Positions 54,043 through 63,365 of a stretch of DNA of 64,000 bases are shown here, in pieces (the first letter of the stretch is position 1; each line of letters opens with the position of its first letter). The notes beneath the pieces are model-generated. The model was not told where the DNA came from. It ran no database searches and saw only the letters and a list, made by a program, of their open reading frames with translations. The stretch lies in the NCBI RefSeq assembly GCF_006346395.1, contig NZ_VDMS01000001.1, positions 2,480,001-2,544,000 of the forward strand, given 5' to 3'. The translations under genes were made by a program, and so were the position numbers. Source of the stretch: Nocardioides plantarum (GTDB lineage: Bacteria > Actinomycetota > Actinomycetes > Propionibacteriales > Nocardioidaceae).

Positions 54043-55464
54043 ATGGCGAGGCCGGAGACGCAGGACCGGACGGCTGGGCCCGTGGGCGGCCCTGTCGGCG
54101 GCTCGGTCGACGTGGTGGTGGTGGGAGCCGGCCTGGCCGGTCTGACCGCGGCGCGCGAGCTGTCGACCGCCGGCCTCCGGGTGCAGGTGCTCGAGGCGCG
54201 CGACCGGGTCGGTGGCCGCACGCTCAACCACGACCTGGGCCACGGCGAGGTCGTCGAGACGGGCGGCCAGTTCGTCGGCCCCACCCAGCACCACGTACGA
54301 CGGCTGGCCGCCGACCTCGGCGTCCCCCTCTTCCCCGCCCACGACGACGGCGACAGCGTCTACGTGCGCGGTCACCGGGCCCGGCGCTTCGCCGGTGACG
54401 TCCCCCCGGACCACCTCGCGCTGCCCGACGTCGCGATGACCATGCTGCGGATGAACGCCGCGTCGCGGGCGGTCCCGGTCGAGGCGCCGTGGGAGGCGCC
54501 CCGGGCGGCCGAGCTCGACGCGATCACCCTCGAGACCTGGATCCGGCGTACGACGATCGGCTCGGGCGGCCTCGAGCTCGTCAACGTCCTGCTCGGCTCG
54601 GCGTTCGGCGCGACCGCCGCGGAGGTCTCGGCCCTCTTCGCCCTCTGGTACGTCGCGGGGGCGGGCGACGCGGAGCAGCCGGGCACCCTCGAGCGGATGA
54701 TCGGCGTGGCCGGTGGCGCGCAGGAGTCACGCCTCGTGGGTGGGTCGCAGCGGCTCTCGCTGCTCCTCGCCGACGAGCTCGGCGACCGGGTCGCCCTGGG
54801 CCGGCCGGTGCGCTCGATCCGTCAGGACCGCGACGGGGTCAGCGTCGTCACCGACGCCGGCACCTGGCGTGCGGCCCGCGTCGTCGTGGCCGTCCCGCCG
54901 CCCCTGGCCGCCCGGATCGCCTTCGACCCCGTGCTGCCGGCGCAGCAGCACGCGCTGTTCGAGCGGATGTCGTTCGGCAGCCTGATGAAGTGCGAGGCGG
55001 TCTACGAGACCCCGTTCTGGCGCGAGCAGGGCCTGTCGGGCCAGGGCGTCTTCCGCGGCGACGCGGCCCCGGTGTGCTCGATGTTCGACAACAGCCCCCC
55101 GAGCGGGACACCCGGTGTGCTGATGGGCTTCGTCGGTGGCGCCGAGTGGCGCCGCTGGTCGGTCCGGCCCGGGCGGGAGCGCCGCGGTGCGGTCCTGCGG
55201 AGCTTCGCGCGGGTCGTCGGCCCGCAGGCCCTGCGCCCGCTGGACTACCTCGAGCAGGACTGGACCGACGAGGAGTGGACCCGGGGCGGACCGACCTCCG
55301 TGCTCACGCCCGGCGTGCTCACCGGCATCGGGCGCTGGCGCGACGTCGCGTTCGACCGGGTGCACTGGGCCGGGGCCGAGCACGCCCACTACTGGAACGG
55401 CTTCATGGACGGGGCGATCAGCTCCGCCACGACCACGGCAGCCGCCGTGCTGGAGGAGATCTGA
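54043..55464 (+). CDS. flavin-containing amine oxidase
   Basis: 473 residues from ATG 54043, with gaggag eight bases upstream. FAD dinucleotide motif VVVVGAGLAGLTAARELS near 24-41, LEARDRVGGRT, and C-terminal WAGAEHAHYWNGFMDGAISSA, the monoamine-oxidase family end. Amine or hydrophobic substrate unknown. Start codon of the next gene is two bases after its stop, so they are cotranscribed. Confidence 0.88.
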   Translation: MARPETQDRTAGPVGGPVGGSVDVVVVGAGLAGLTAARELSTAGLRVQVLEARDRVGGRTLNHDLGHGEVVETGGQFVGPTQHHVRRLAADLGVPLFPAHDDGDSVYVRGHRARRFAGDVPPDHLALPDVAMTMLRMNAASRAVPVEAPWEAPRAAELDAITLETWIRRTTIGSGGLELVNVLLGSAFGATAAEVSALFALWYVAGAGDAEQPGTLERMIGVAGGAQESRLVGGSQRLSLLLADELGDRVALGRPVRSIRQDRDGVSVVTDAGTWRAARVVVAVPPPLAARIAFDPVLPAQQHALFERMSFGSLMKCEAVYETPFWREQGLSGQGVFRGDAAPVCSMFDNSPPSGTPGVLMGFVGGAEWRRWSVRPGRERRGAVLRSFARVVGPQALRPLDYLEQDWTDEEWTRGGPTSVLTPGVLTGIGRWRDVAFDRVHWAGAEHAHYWNGFMDGAISSATTTAAAVLEEI

Positions 55465-55465
55465 C

Positions 55466-55942
55466 ATGACCCGCACCGTCATCGTGAGCGTCACGCGCGA
55501 GCTGGCCGCGGGGGTGGAGGCGATCTGCGCGGTCACCGACGACACCTCCCGCTACGGAGACTGGGTGGACGGCGTCCTGGAGGTGACCGATCACCACGGT
55601 CGGGCCACGGTCGGCAGGACCTACGCCGAGCGCAACCGCGCCGTCGGTCCGCTGGTCACCCGCTCGCAGTGGACCGTGCTCGAGGACGTGCCCCACGAGC
55701 GCCGCGTCGACGCCGGCACCGGGTTCGCGCCGCTGCGCGATCTCGTCAACACCTTCCGCTTCGAGCCCCTGGGTCCCGATCGCACGGCGATGACCTACGA
55801 GGTGCGCTTCCGGATCGGGCTCGGCCCCCTCACACCGCTGGTGGTGGCCGTCCTGCGCCGGTCCCTGCGTGCCGAGTTCACCCGGTCGCTGCAGAACCTG
55901 GAGGAGCTGGTCGTCTCCGAGGCGCCCCTCGGCCGAGCCTGA
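55466..55942 (+). CDS. SRPBCC/polyketide-cyclase-like ligand-binding protein
   Basis: 158 residues. START/SRPBCC layout: VIVSVTRELAAGVEAICAVTDD, YGDWVDGVLEVTDH, SQWTVLEDVPHERR, FRFEPLGPDRTAMTYEVRF and a long C-terminal helix. These folds bind hydrophobic ligands. Coupled to the amine oxidase (one untranslated base between stop and ATG); probably handles its substrate or product. Confidence 0.8.
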   Translation: MTRTVIVSVTRELAAGVEAICAVTDDTSRYGDWVDGVLEVTDHHGRATVGRTYAERNRAVGPLVTRSQWTVLEDVPHERRVDAGTGFAPLRDLVNTFRFEPLGPDRTAMTYEVRFRIGLGPLTPLVVAVLRRSLRAEFTRSLQNLEELVVSEAPLGRA

Positions 55943-55964
55943 CCGGCGGCACCGCCCCGGTCAC
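55941..55964. terminator. convergent hairpin terminator
   Basis: GACCGG (55941-55946) and CCGGTC (55957-55962) with inner CGGC/GCC pairs form a hairpin at the junction of the SRPBCC and MFS genes, which converge here. Confidence 0.4.
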
Positions 55965-57181
55965 CGGACGGGGGCGTCGCGCGGCAGGGTCAGGGTCGCG
56001 ACGACCGCCGGCAGTGCGACGACCGCCACGGCACCGAGCGCCGCGGCAGGTGACGACAGGAACGCCTGGACCGTCAGCACCAGCACGACCCCGCCCGCGT
56101 TGCCCGCGAGCAGGAGCAGCGTCGTGCCTCGCGCGGCCCGGTCCGCTCCCAGCCGTACCTCGGCCCACTCCAGGGCGATCGGCAGGCACGGCAGGAGCGC
56201 CAGGCCGACGACGACCAGCACCACGCCGAGGACGACGACGTCCTCGGCCAGTGCGGCGACGACGAAGCAGGTCACCGTGACCACGGCCGCCCCGACCAGC
56301 ACCTGGCGTCGGCGTCCGGTCCGGCTGGCCCAGCCAGGCAGCACCAGCGAGCCGAGGATGCCGGCCACGGTCATCGCCGCGATCAGGCCACCGGCCGCGT
56401 CGGGCTCGCCCAGGTCGTCGAGCACCGAGTCGAGCCAGGTGGCGACGGCGTTGAACACGCCGACCCCGACGAAGAGCGTGACCGCCAGCCCGACCAGGAA
56501 CGGGTCGAGGCGCCGGCCGGCCCCGGACTCCGCGTCGCGCCGTACGTCGTCGTGCCCGTCGCGGGCGCCGTCGTGGAGCGGGGCGACGCCCAGCACGGAC
56601 ACGGCGACGGCGAGGGCGACCGCGACCGCGAGGACGGCCTGCGCGCGCACGAGCCCGTCGAGACCGACGGCGTCGTAGAGAGGGCCGGTGCTGAGCGCGG
56701 CCACCAGGATCCCGACGAACTGCGCGGCGCTGACCAGGGCGATCACCGTCGCCCGCGAGCGGGCGGGGGCGAAGCGGACCGCGACGGCGGTCGTGGCCCC
56801 CACGACGAGCGGCTGGCCCAGCGAGACCACGATCTGCCCGCAGAGCAGGGTGGTGAAGGAGTCCGGGCCGAGCGCCCGGACCGTCGCCCCCAGAGCGGTC
56901 AGGGCGGCGCCGCAGGCGAGCGTGGGCGCGAGCCGGCGGTCGAGCCACCGTCCGGCGGGCAGGGCGAGCACCACGAAGACCAGCGGGTTGAGCGCGGTGA
57001 GGTCGCCGATCCGGCCGGAGCCGACGCCGAGGTCGCCGGCGACCTCGTCGGTGACGGGGGAGAAGGTCAGCCACAGCACCTGGGTCACGACGACGAGCGC
57101 GGCGAAGGTCGCCAGGACGACGGTCCGGCCCGCCGTGCGGAACCCGTGGTCGGGGGTGCGGGGCTGGGCCGTCTGGGCCAT
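55961..57181 (-). CDS. MFS transporter
   Basis: 406 residues with 12 predicted membrane segments and the family A motif AGRWLDRRLAP in loop 2-3. Start ATG 57181 with aggaga. Divergent from a TetR gene, with the operator TGGTCA-AG-TGACCA between them, so drug-efflux-type regulation is likely. Substrate unknown. Confidence 0.88.
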   Translation of the reverse strand: MAQTAQPRTPDHGFRTAGRTVVLATFAALVVVTQVLWLTFSPVTDEVAGDLGVGSGRIGDLTALNPLVFVVLALPAGRWLDRRLAPTLACGAALTALGATVRALGPDSFTTLLCGQIVVSLGQPLVVGATTAVAVRFAPARSRATVIALVSAAQFVGILVAALSTGPLYDAVGLDGLVRAQAVLAVAVALAVAVSVLGVAPLHDGARDGHDDVRRDAESGAGRRLDPFLVGLAVTLFVGVGVFNAVATWLDSVLDDLGEPDAAGGLIAAMTVAGILGSLVLPGWASRTGRRRQVLVGAAVVTVTCFVVAALAEDVVVLGVVLVVVGLALLPCLPIALEWAEVRLGADRAARGTTLLLLAGNAGGVVLVLTVQAFLSSPAAALGAVAVVALPAVVATLTLPRDAPVR

Positions 57182-57262
57182 GTCGATCTCCTGCTCGCCG
57201 GGGGCTCGGGGACGACGACGGTCGAGCTCGTCCCGAGGGATCGTGGGGCACCACCGGGCATG

Positions 57263-57276
57263 TGGTCAAGTGACCA
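57263..57276. promoter_or_regulatory. TetR operator 1: TGGTCA-AG-TGACCA
   Basis: Perfect 6-bp inverted repeat with 2-base spacer in the MFS/TetR divergent promoter, followed by aattaatt. The same repeat is found at 60191-60204 before the MMPL gene. Confidence 0.7.
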
Positions 57277-57340
57277 ATTAATTTGGGTGGGAGGTCGGGC
57301 GCCCGCACTCGATCGCGATGGGCGTGTGAGAATCACGCCC

Positions 57341-57988
57341 ATGGTCGACGGCGCCGCTCCCCCCGCCCCGTCCGTCCCCGCGGCCCCGCGCCGCGGACGA
57401 CCACCGCGGACCAGCCAGGCCGAGCTGGTCACCGCGGCGATGACGGTCATCGGCCGCGACGGGGTCGGCGCGGCCACGACCCGCAAGATCGCCGACGAGG
57501 CGGGGGTGCCGCTCGGGACCGTGCACTACTGGTTCAAGGACAAGGCCGGGTTGCTCGACGCCGTGGTGCGCGAGCTGCTGCGCCGCATCGAGACGGTGAC
57601 CGAGGCCCTCGCCCTGTCCGACGAGACCGACTACCGCGAGGCGCTGCTGGCGACCTTCCGCTCGATCGCCGAGGACGACCTCGGCACCCAGCTCGGGACC
57701 TACGAGCTGACGGTCCTGGCCGTGCGGACCCCCGGGATGCGCGAGCTGGCCGCCCGGCAGTACCAGCTCTACCGGGCCACGGCCCGCCACGTCGTCGAGC
57801 TCGCCCTGGCCGACTCCGACCTGGACCCCGCGACGGTCGCGACCCTCGGTGAGCTCGTCGCGGTGACCTTCGACGGCATGGTCCTGGCCTGGCTGGCCGA
57901 TCCCGACGGCGCCGACCCGGAGGGCGTGCTGGCGATGCTGGCCCACCTGCTCCAGCTCGCCCGCACCTCGGGTGGCCCGGCCGCCTGA
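57341..57988 (+). CDS. TetR-family transcriptional regulator (transport regulon)
   Basis: 215 residues from ATG 57341; GTG 57326 also in frame. HTH: LVTAAMTVIGRDGVGAATTRKIADEAGVPLGTVHYWFKDKAGL (about 24-66), then a helical ligand-binding domain. Its own promoter carries operator 1; operator 2 precedes the MMPL gene, so it likely represses both exporters and itself. Convergent with MMPL. Confidence 0.9.
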   Translation: MVDGAAPPAPSVPAAPRRGRPPRTSQAELVTAAMTVIGRDGVGAATTRKIADEAGVPLGTVHYWFKDKAGLLDAVVRELLRRIETVTEALALSDETDYREALLATFRSIAEDDLGTQLGTYELTVLAVRTPGMRELAARQYQLYRATARHVVELALADSDLDPATVATLGELVAVTFDGMVLAWLADPDGADPEGVLAMLAHLLQLARTSGGPAA

Positions 57989-57998
57989 GGTGCGGACG

Positions 57999-58014
57999 TC
58001 CCTCAGCTGAGGGA
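57999..58014. terminator. 16-bp perfect palindrome, bidirectional terminator
   Basis: tccctcagctgaggga spans the MMPL stop codon and lies 10 bases after the TetR stop; suited to terminate both convergent transcripts. Confidence 0.5.
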
Positions 58015-60132
58015 GGAGCCCTCGAGGTCGATCCGGGGCAGCAGTCGGTCCAGGAGCCGTGGCAGGGCCCAGGCCCGCGCGCCGAGGAGCTGGTGGATCG
58101 CCGGGATCACCGTCATCCGGATCACGAAGGCGTCCACGGCGATGCCGACCGCGAGCGCGAACGCGATCTGCTTGATGACGATCGACGGGTCGAGGACGAA
58201 GGCGACGAAGACCGCGATCATGATGATCGCCGCGGCGGTGACCACACGGGCGCTCGAGGCGAAGCCCGAGACCGTCGCCTCGTGCGGGTCCGCGCCGTGG
58301 TCGTGGAGCTCCTTCATCCGGCTGACCAGGAAGACCTCGTAGTCCATCGCGAGCCCGAAGAGGACTGCGACGGTGAGGACCGGCACGAAGCTGACCACCT
58401 GGCCGTCACCCTGGGCGCCGAGCAGCGACAACCCGTGCCCGTCCTGGAACACGAACCGGGTGACGCCGAGCGCGGTGAACAGGCTCGCCGCGAACCCGAG
58501 GACCGCGACCAGGGGGACCAGGAGTGATCGGAACACCAGGATGAGGAGCAGCAGCGCCAGGACGAGGATGAGGCCGACGAAGAGCGGCATCGCCCCGGCG
58601 ACCGTGGACGCGGTGTCGAGGTCGACCGCGGTCTGACCCGTGACGTAGGTGTCGACGTCGCGCCGGTCCCCGAGGTCGGCGGCCGTCGTCCGGATCCGGT
58701 GCGCCAGGTCGGCGGTCGCGGGGGAGGAGGGGCCGCTGCGCGGGGTGACCACGACGATCGCGAGGTCGCCGGCCTGGTTGACCAGCGGCCCGGCCACGTC
58801 GAGCACGTCGCGGTCGCCGCGCAGCAGGCCGAGGGCGTCGGTCCCGGCCCTCGATGCGTCGATCGCGGTCCCCCGGGTGTCGATCACCAGCTGCAGCGGA
58901 CCGTTGGCCCCCTCGCCGAAGCCCTCGGCGAGCAGGTCGTAGGCGCGGCGCTGGGTGGTGTCGGTCGGGGCGCTGCTGTCGGACGGCAGCCCCTGGCGGG
59001 TACCCGGGACGTTGACCACGCCGAGGACGACGACGACCAGGGCGAGCCCCAGGGCGATCCACGGGCGACGCGTCACGGCCCCGACGTACCGGCGTCCGAG
59101 CGCCGGCTCGCGCGGCGTACGCCGCTGGCGGGCCCACCGGTCGCCGGTGACGGCCATCAGGGCGGGCAGGAACGTCACGGCCACGACGACGGCCACGGCC
59201 ACGGACCCCGCGGCTGCCAGGCCCATGGTGCGCAGGAAGGGGATGCCGACCACGGACAGGGCGAGCAGCGCGAGGATCACGGTGACCCCGGCGAAGACGA
59301 CCGAGCCGCCGGCGGCGGCCGTGCCCTGGATGATCGCGGCGTCCACCTCGGCGCCCTCGCGGCGCGCCTGTCTGGCCCGGGAGATGATGAAGCTCGCGTA
59401 GTCGATGCCGACGGCCAGCCCGAGCATCAGCGAGAGCGTCGGCGCCGACGAGCTGATCGTGAGCCCGCCCGACAGGGCGGTGATGGTCAGCGAGGCCACC
59501 CCGATCCCGAGCAGGGCGCTGAGCAGGGGGAGTCCGGCGACCAGCAGGGCGCCGAACGTCACCAGCAGGACGAGGTAGGCGACACCGATCCCGATCAGGT
59601 CCGCCTCGCCGCCGGGCTCGCTGGTGCTGATCACCCCGCCGGAGTACTCGACGTCGAGACCGGCCGCGCGGGCCGGTCCGGCGACCTCCTCCAGCGCCTG
59701 CTTGGTGCCGGTGTCGATCTCGGACACCGGGACGTCGAGCTGGAGGTCGGCGAAGGCCACCCGCCGGTCGGGCGAGACCTGCAGGCTGGAGCGGAACTCG
59801 CGGGCGGCCCCGGGGATCGTCTGCGGCACGTCGCGGGCCTGCGCGACCGTGGCCGCGACCAGGCGTGCGTAGCGCTGCTCGCCCAGGTCGTGGCCCTCGG
59901 GCGCCGCGAAGACGATGCGCGCGGTGGTGCCGCCAGTACCCGGGAAGCGGTGGTCGAGCAGCTGGAGCGCCTGCTCGGACTCGGTTCCCGGCACGCTGAA
60001 GGAGTCGTCGGTCCGCCCGCCGAAGGCCACCGCCGAGCCGCCAGCCGCCCCCAGGACCAGCAGCCAGGCGACGAGCACCAGCCAGCGCCGTCGTACGCAC
60101 AGGGTGGCCAGGCGCTGCAGGGCCGTCACCAC
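58003..60132 (-). CDS. MMPL/RND-family transporter
   Basis: 709 residues, 12 membrane segments in two halves, each with a large extracytoplasmic loop. First half: segment 14-36 and cluster 180-345; second half from ~365. VGIDYASFIISRARQARREGAEVD and VLFGLAMDYEVFLVSRMKELHDHG are the MMPL proton-relay segments with the Asp-Tyr pair. Exports lipids or hydrophobic compounds. Starts GTG 60132 (or the next GTG 60129). Operator 2 lies 59 bases upstream. Confidence 0.92.
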   Translation of the reverse strand: MVTALQRLATLCVRRRWLVLVAWLLVLGAAGGSAVAFGGRTDDSFSVPGTESEQALQLLDHRFPGTGGTTARIVFAAPEGHDLGEQRYARLVAATVAQARDVPQTIPGAAREFRSSLQVSPDRRVAFADLQLDVPVSEIDTGTKQALEEVAGPARAAGLDVEYSGGVISTSEPGGEADLIGIGVAYLVLLVTFGALLVAGLPLLSALLGIGVASLTITALSGGLTISSSAPTLSLMLGLAVGIDYASFIISRARQARREGAEVDAAIIQGTAAAGGSVVFAGVTVILALLALSVVGIPFLRTMGLAAAGSVAVAVVVAVTFLPALMAVTGDRWARQRRTPREPALGRRYVGAVTRRPWIALGLALVVVVLGVVNVPGTRQGLPSDSSAPTDTTQRRAYDLLAEGFGEGANGPLQLVIDTRGTAIDASRAGTDALGLLRGDRDVLDVAGPLVNQAGDLAIVVVTPRSGPSSPATADLAHRIRTTAADLGDRRDVDTYVTGQTAVDLDTASTVAGAMPLFVGLILVLALLLLILVFRSLLVPLVAVLGFAASLFTALGVTRFVFQDGHGLSLLGAQGDGQVVSFVPVLTVAVLFGLAMDYEVFLVSRMKELHDHGADPHEATVSGFASSARVVTAAAIIMIAVFVAFVLDPSIVIKQIAFALAVGIAVDAFVIRMTVIPAIHQLLGARAWALPRLLDRLLPRIDLEGSSLS

Positions 60133-60190
60133 GGGTGGGCTCCGGCCCGGCCTGGCCGGACGGGGGTGGTCGGAGTGGCTTCGCTATTAC

Positions 60191-60204
60191 TGGTCATGTG
60201 ACCA
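60191..60204. promoter_or_regulatory. TetR operator 2: TGGTCA-TG-TGACCA
   Basis: Same 6-bp arms and spacer length as 57263-57276, followed by aaatta. It lies in the promoter of the MMPL gene. Confidence 0.7.
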
Positions 60205-60267
60205 AATTAGCGGAGGCGGGGCATTCGGGCGATGTCGCGCGCCTCACGTGGTGGCCCGGGAGTCGGC

Positions 60268-61035
60268 TCAGACGGTCGCGGTGAGTCCGCCGTCGACGAC
60301 CAGCGAGCCGCCGGTCATGTACGACGAGGCGGGACTGGCCAGGAACAGCAGCGCGCCGTCGAGCTCGGCCTGCTCGCCGAACCGGCCGAGGATGCTGTGC
60401 TGCGCCACCATCTCGCGCAGGGCCTCGGACCCCTCGCCGTTGGTGATCTCGGAGTCGAAGTAGCCGGGACACAGGGCGTTGACCCTGATGCCCCGGCGCT
60501 GCGACCACTGCTGGGCCAGGTCGCGGGTCAGGCCGAGGACCCCGGCCTTGCTTGCGCAGTAGCCGGCCTGTGGGTAGCGCGAGGCCGCCAGGCCCAGGGC
60601 GCTGGCGACGTTGACGACGGCCGACCCCCGCGGCATGTGGGGCGCGCAGGCCCGAGCCATCCAGTAGACGCCGTTGAGGTTGATGTCGATCGTGCTCCGG
60701 AACCGGTCCGGGTCCTCGCGCAGCGCGCTCCCGGCGTGACCGACGCCGGCGTTGTTGACCAGGACGTCGATCCGTCCGAGCTGCGCCACCGCAGCCGCCG
60801 CGGCGGCCTCGCAGTCGTCGAGCACGGAGACATCGGTGCGCACGGTGAGGACGGTGGTGCCCTGGGCGCGCAGGTCCGCGGCGACGGCCTCCAGCTGGTC
60901 CTCGCGCCGGGCGGCGAGGACGAGGGTCGCGCCGGCCGCGGCCAGGGCGTGGGCGAAGCCCACGCCCAGCCCGGAGCTGGCGCCGGTGACCAGGACGACC
61001 TTGTCGTCCAGCCGGAAGCGGTCCAGGGGGTTCAC
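60268..61035 (-). CDS. short-chain dehydrogenase/reductase
   Basis: 255 residues from GTG 61035 (gagaggg upstream). TGASSGLG near 17, NNAG near 92, SALGLAASRYPQ and Tyr-x3-Lys in AGYCASKAG, C-terminal MTGGSLVVDGG. Eleven bases after the acyl-CoA dehydrogenase: same operon. Likely beta-hydroxyacyl or alcohol oxidation in the pathway. Confidence 0.9.
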   Translation of the reverse strand: MNPLDRFRLDDKVVLVTGASSGLGVGFAHALAAAGATLVLAARREDQLEAVAADLRAQGTTVLTVRTDVSVLDDCEAAAAAAVAQLGRIDVLVNNAGVGHAGSALREDPDRFRSTIDINLNGVYWMARACAPHMPRGSAVVNVASALGLAASRYPQAGYCASKAGVLGLTRDLAQQWSQRRGIRVNALCPGYFDSEITNGEGSEALREMVAQHSILGRFGEQAELDGALLFLASPASSYMTGGSLVVDGGLTATV

Positions 61036-61046
61036 GGGTCGCCCTC

Positions 61047-62252
61047 TCAGCCGACGTACGGCGGGGTGTGCTTGAGCTCCATGCGCGCGACCGTGCGCCG
61101 GTGGACGGCGTCGGGCCCGTCGACGATGCGCAGCACGCGCGCCCAGGCGTAGAAGTAGGCGAGCGGGGTGTCGTCGGAGACGCCCATCCCGCCGAAGACC
61201 TCGATGGCGCGGTCGATGACGGCGGTGGCCATGGCGGGCGCCGAGACCTTGATCGCCGAGATCTCGCTGCGTGCGCCCTTGGCTCCGTGCCGGTCGATCA
61301 GCCAGGCGGCGTGGTAGACGTGCAGCCGGGCCTGGTCGATCTCGATGCGCGACTGGGCGATCAGGTCCAGGACGTTGGACTGCTCGGCGAGGGGCTTGCC
61401 GAAGGCGACCCGGGTCCTGGCCCGCTCGACCATCAGGGCCAGGGCCCGCTCGGCCATGCCGATCGCCCGCATGGCGTGGTGGATCCGGCCGGGTCCCAGG
61501 CGGGCCTGGGAGATGAGGAAGCCGTCGCCCTCCTCCGCGAGGAGGTTGGTGGCCGGCACCCGGACGTCGGTGAAGGTGATCTCGCAGTGCCCGTGCTGGT
61601 CCTGGTAGCCGAAGATCGGCAGGCTGCGCTCGATGGTGACGCCCGGGGTGTCCCGCGGGACCAGGATCATCGACTGCTGGCGGTGCGTGGGGGCCTCCAG
61701 GTCGGTCTTGCCCATCACGATGAAGACCCGGCAGCGCTCGTCGGCGACGCCGGTGATCCACCACTTGCGACCGTTGATCACGTAGTCGGTGCCGTCGCGC
61801 TCGATGCGGGTGGTGATGTTGGTGGCGTCGGAGGACGCGACGTCAGGCTCGGTCATCGCGAACGCGGAGCGGATCTCGCCGGCGAGCAGCGGCTCGAGCC
61901 ACTGCTCGCGCTGCGCCGGGGTGGCGAACAGCTCGAGGGTCTCCATGTTGCCGGTGTCGGGCGCCTGGCAGTTGATCGCCTCGGGGGCGATCACGGGGGA
62001 CCAGCCGGAGATCTCGGCAACGGCGGCGTAGTCGACGTTGGAGAGGCCGGAGCTCTGCGGGAGGAAGAGGTTCCACAGGCCACGTCGGCGCGCCTCGGCC
62101 TTGAGCTCCTCCATCACCGGAGGGTGCGAGTGCGGGCCGTTCTCGGCGAGCTGGGCCGTCCAGACCGGCTCGGCCGGGAAGACGTGCGAGCGCATGAAGT
62201 CCCACATGTCGTCACTGGCCGCGCGGGCCTGGGGGGAGAGCGTGAAGTCCAT
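61047..62252 (-). CDS. acyl-CoA dehydrogenase (ACAD10/11-like)
   Basis: 401 residues. SAFAMTEPDVASSDATN (FAD/substrate), GRKWWITGVADERC, FGKPLAEQSNVLDLIAQSRIEID and IEVFGGMGVSDDTPLAYFYAWARVLRIVDG (catalytic-Glu region) are typical of the long ACAD11 type. It oxidises acyl-CoA, often 4-hydroxy acids when paired with the kinase encoded next to it. Eighteen bases after the kinase gene. Confidence 0.93.
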   Translation of the reverse strand: MDFTLSPQARAASDDMWDFMRSHVFPAEPVWTAQLAENGPHSHPPVMEELKAEARRRGLWNLFLPQSSGLSNVDYAAVAEISGWSPVIAPEAINCQAPDTGNMETLELFATPAQREQWLEPLLAGEIRSAFAMTEPDVASSDATNITTRIERDGTDYVINGRKWWITGVADERCRVFIVMGKTDLEAPTHRQQSMILVPRDTPGVTIERSLPIFGYQDQHGHCEITFTDVRVPATNLLAEEGDGFLISQARLGPGRIHHAMRAIGMAERALALMVERARTRVAFGKPLAEQSNVLDLIAQSRIEIDQARLHVYHAAWLIDRHGAKGARSEISAIKVSAPAMATAVIDRAIEVFGGMGVSDDTPLAYFYAWARVLRIVDGPDAVHRRTVARMELKHTPPYVG

Positions 62253-62270
62253 CGTCTGCTTCCTGTCGGG

Positions 62271-63278
62271 TCAGACCAGCTCGAGGCCGGCACGGCCCAG
62301 CTGGCGGATCTCGTGGTCGAGGTCGCCGAAGTCCTGTCCGGCCATGGCTCCGGCGGCCGAGCGGGCGGAGACGCCCTGGGCGATGACGGCGAACTTGAAG
62401 TGCGCGAACGCCCGGTAGTAGGCCAGGTCCGAGAGGTCGACGGGCGACGAGGCGGCGTACCGCGCCACCATCGCGTCGCGGTCGGGGAAGCCCGGCAGGT
62501 GGGTGACGCCGGGGATCAGGCTCAGGGTCGGGTCCTGGGGGCCGGCCCAGAAGAGCATCAGCAGGCCCACGTCGGCGAGCGGGTCGCCGAGGGTCGAGAG
62601 CTCCCAGTCGAGGACGGCCCGGATCGTGCGCGGGTCCTCGCCGTCGTAGACGACGTTGTCGAGACGGAAGTCGCCGTGGACGACGGTCGAGCGCTGCTGG
62701 GTCGGCACCGCGGCGGCCAGCCGTCGGCCCAGCTCGTCGATCTCGGGTACGTCGTGGGTCCGGCTGGCCTGCCACTGACCGGTCCAGCGCCGGACCTGCC
62801 GGGCCATGAAGCCGTCGGGGCGGCCGTAGTCACCCAGGCCGACGGCGGCGGGGTCGACCGCGTGCAGGGTGGCCAGGGTGTCGGCGAAGGCGAACGAGAG
62901 GTGCTCGCGGGCCGCCGGTCCCTCGAACGGCGCGGGCAGGCTGCCTCGGATGACGTGGCCCTCGACCTTCTCCATCACGTAGCACCGCACGCCGAGGAGG
63001 TCGCCGTCGTCGGCCAGCACGATCCGCGCGACCGGGACGTCGGTGCCGGCCAGGGCGCGCTGCACCCGCGCCTCGCGGGTCATGTCGTGCGCGCTGGGCA
63101 GCAGCGTGCCGGTGGGCGGACGCCGCAGGACGAGCTCCCCGGCCCCGCTGCGTACGACGAAGGTCAGGTTGGACTTGCCGCCGGCGATCAGCTCGAGCTC
63201 GAGGTCGGACCACGCGGGGTCGCCCGTGGCCTGCACCAGGGCGGGACCGAGCCGGTCGAGCGGGACGAGGTCGGACAC
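62271..63278 (-). CDS. aminoglycoside-phosphotransferase-like kinase (ACAD10/11 partner)
   Basis: 335 residues. Gly-rich loop IAGGKSNLTF, Lys/Arg in LVLRRPP, catalytic HGDFRLDNVVY near 200 and metal-binding DWELSTLGDPLADVG. In ACAD10/11 these kinase domains phosphorylate 4-hydroxyacyl-CoA before dehydrogenation; here the two functions are separate genes in one operon with an SDR. Divergent from the XRE-TetR regulator. Confidence 0.9.
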   Translation of the reverse strand: MSDLVPLDRLGPALVQATGDPAWSDLELELIAGGKSNLTFVVRSGAGELVLRRPPTGTLLPSAHDMTREARVQRALAGTDVPVARIVLADDGDLLGVRCYVMEKVEGHVIRGSLPAPFEGPAAREHLSFAFADTLATLHAVDPAAVGLGDYGRPDGFMARQVRRWTGQWQASRTHDVPEIDELGRRLAAAVPTQQRSTVVHGDFRLDNVVYDGEDPRTIRAVLDWELSTLGDPLADVGLLMLFWAGPQDPTLSLIPGVTHLPGFPDRDAMVARYAASSPVDLSDLAYYRAFAHFKFAVIAQGVSARSAAGAMAGQDFGDLDHEIRQLGRAGLELV

Positions 63279-63348
63279 GGGACTCCTTCGCTGAACGGAC
63301 CAAACGATCGTACGGTAGGTGTTCAGTCGCCGTCCAGCGCGGTAGTCT

Positions 63349-63365
63349 GTTCAGTATGGCTGAAC
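63349..63365. promoter_or_regulatory. operator overlapping the XRE-TetR start codon
   Basis: GTTCAG-TATGG-CTGAAC, a perfect 6-bp inverted repeat with the ATG in its spacer. Another CTGAAC (63291-63296) and GTTCAG (63321-63326) lie upstream as a wider inverted pair towards the kinase operon. TAGTCT (63342-63347) is the probable -10, giving a leaderless mRNA. Confidence 0.55.

Noticed and set aside
58699..60201. 500-codon plus ORF opposite the MMPL gene
   Set aside because: Antisense shadow of a well-supported transporter gene.
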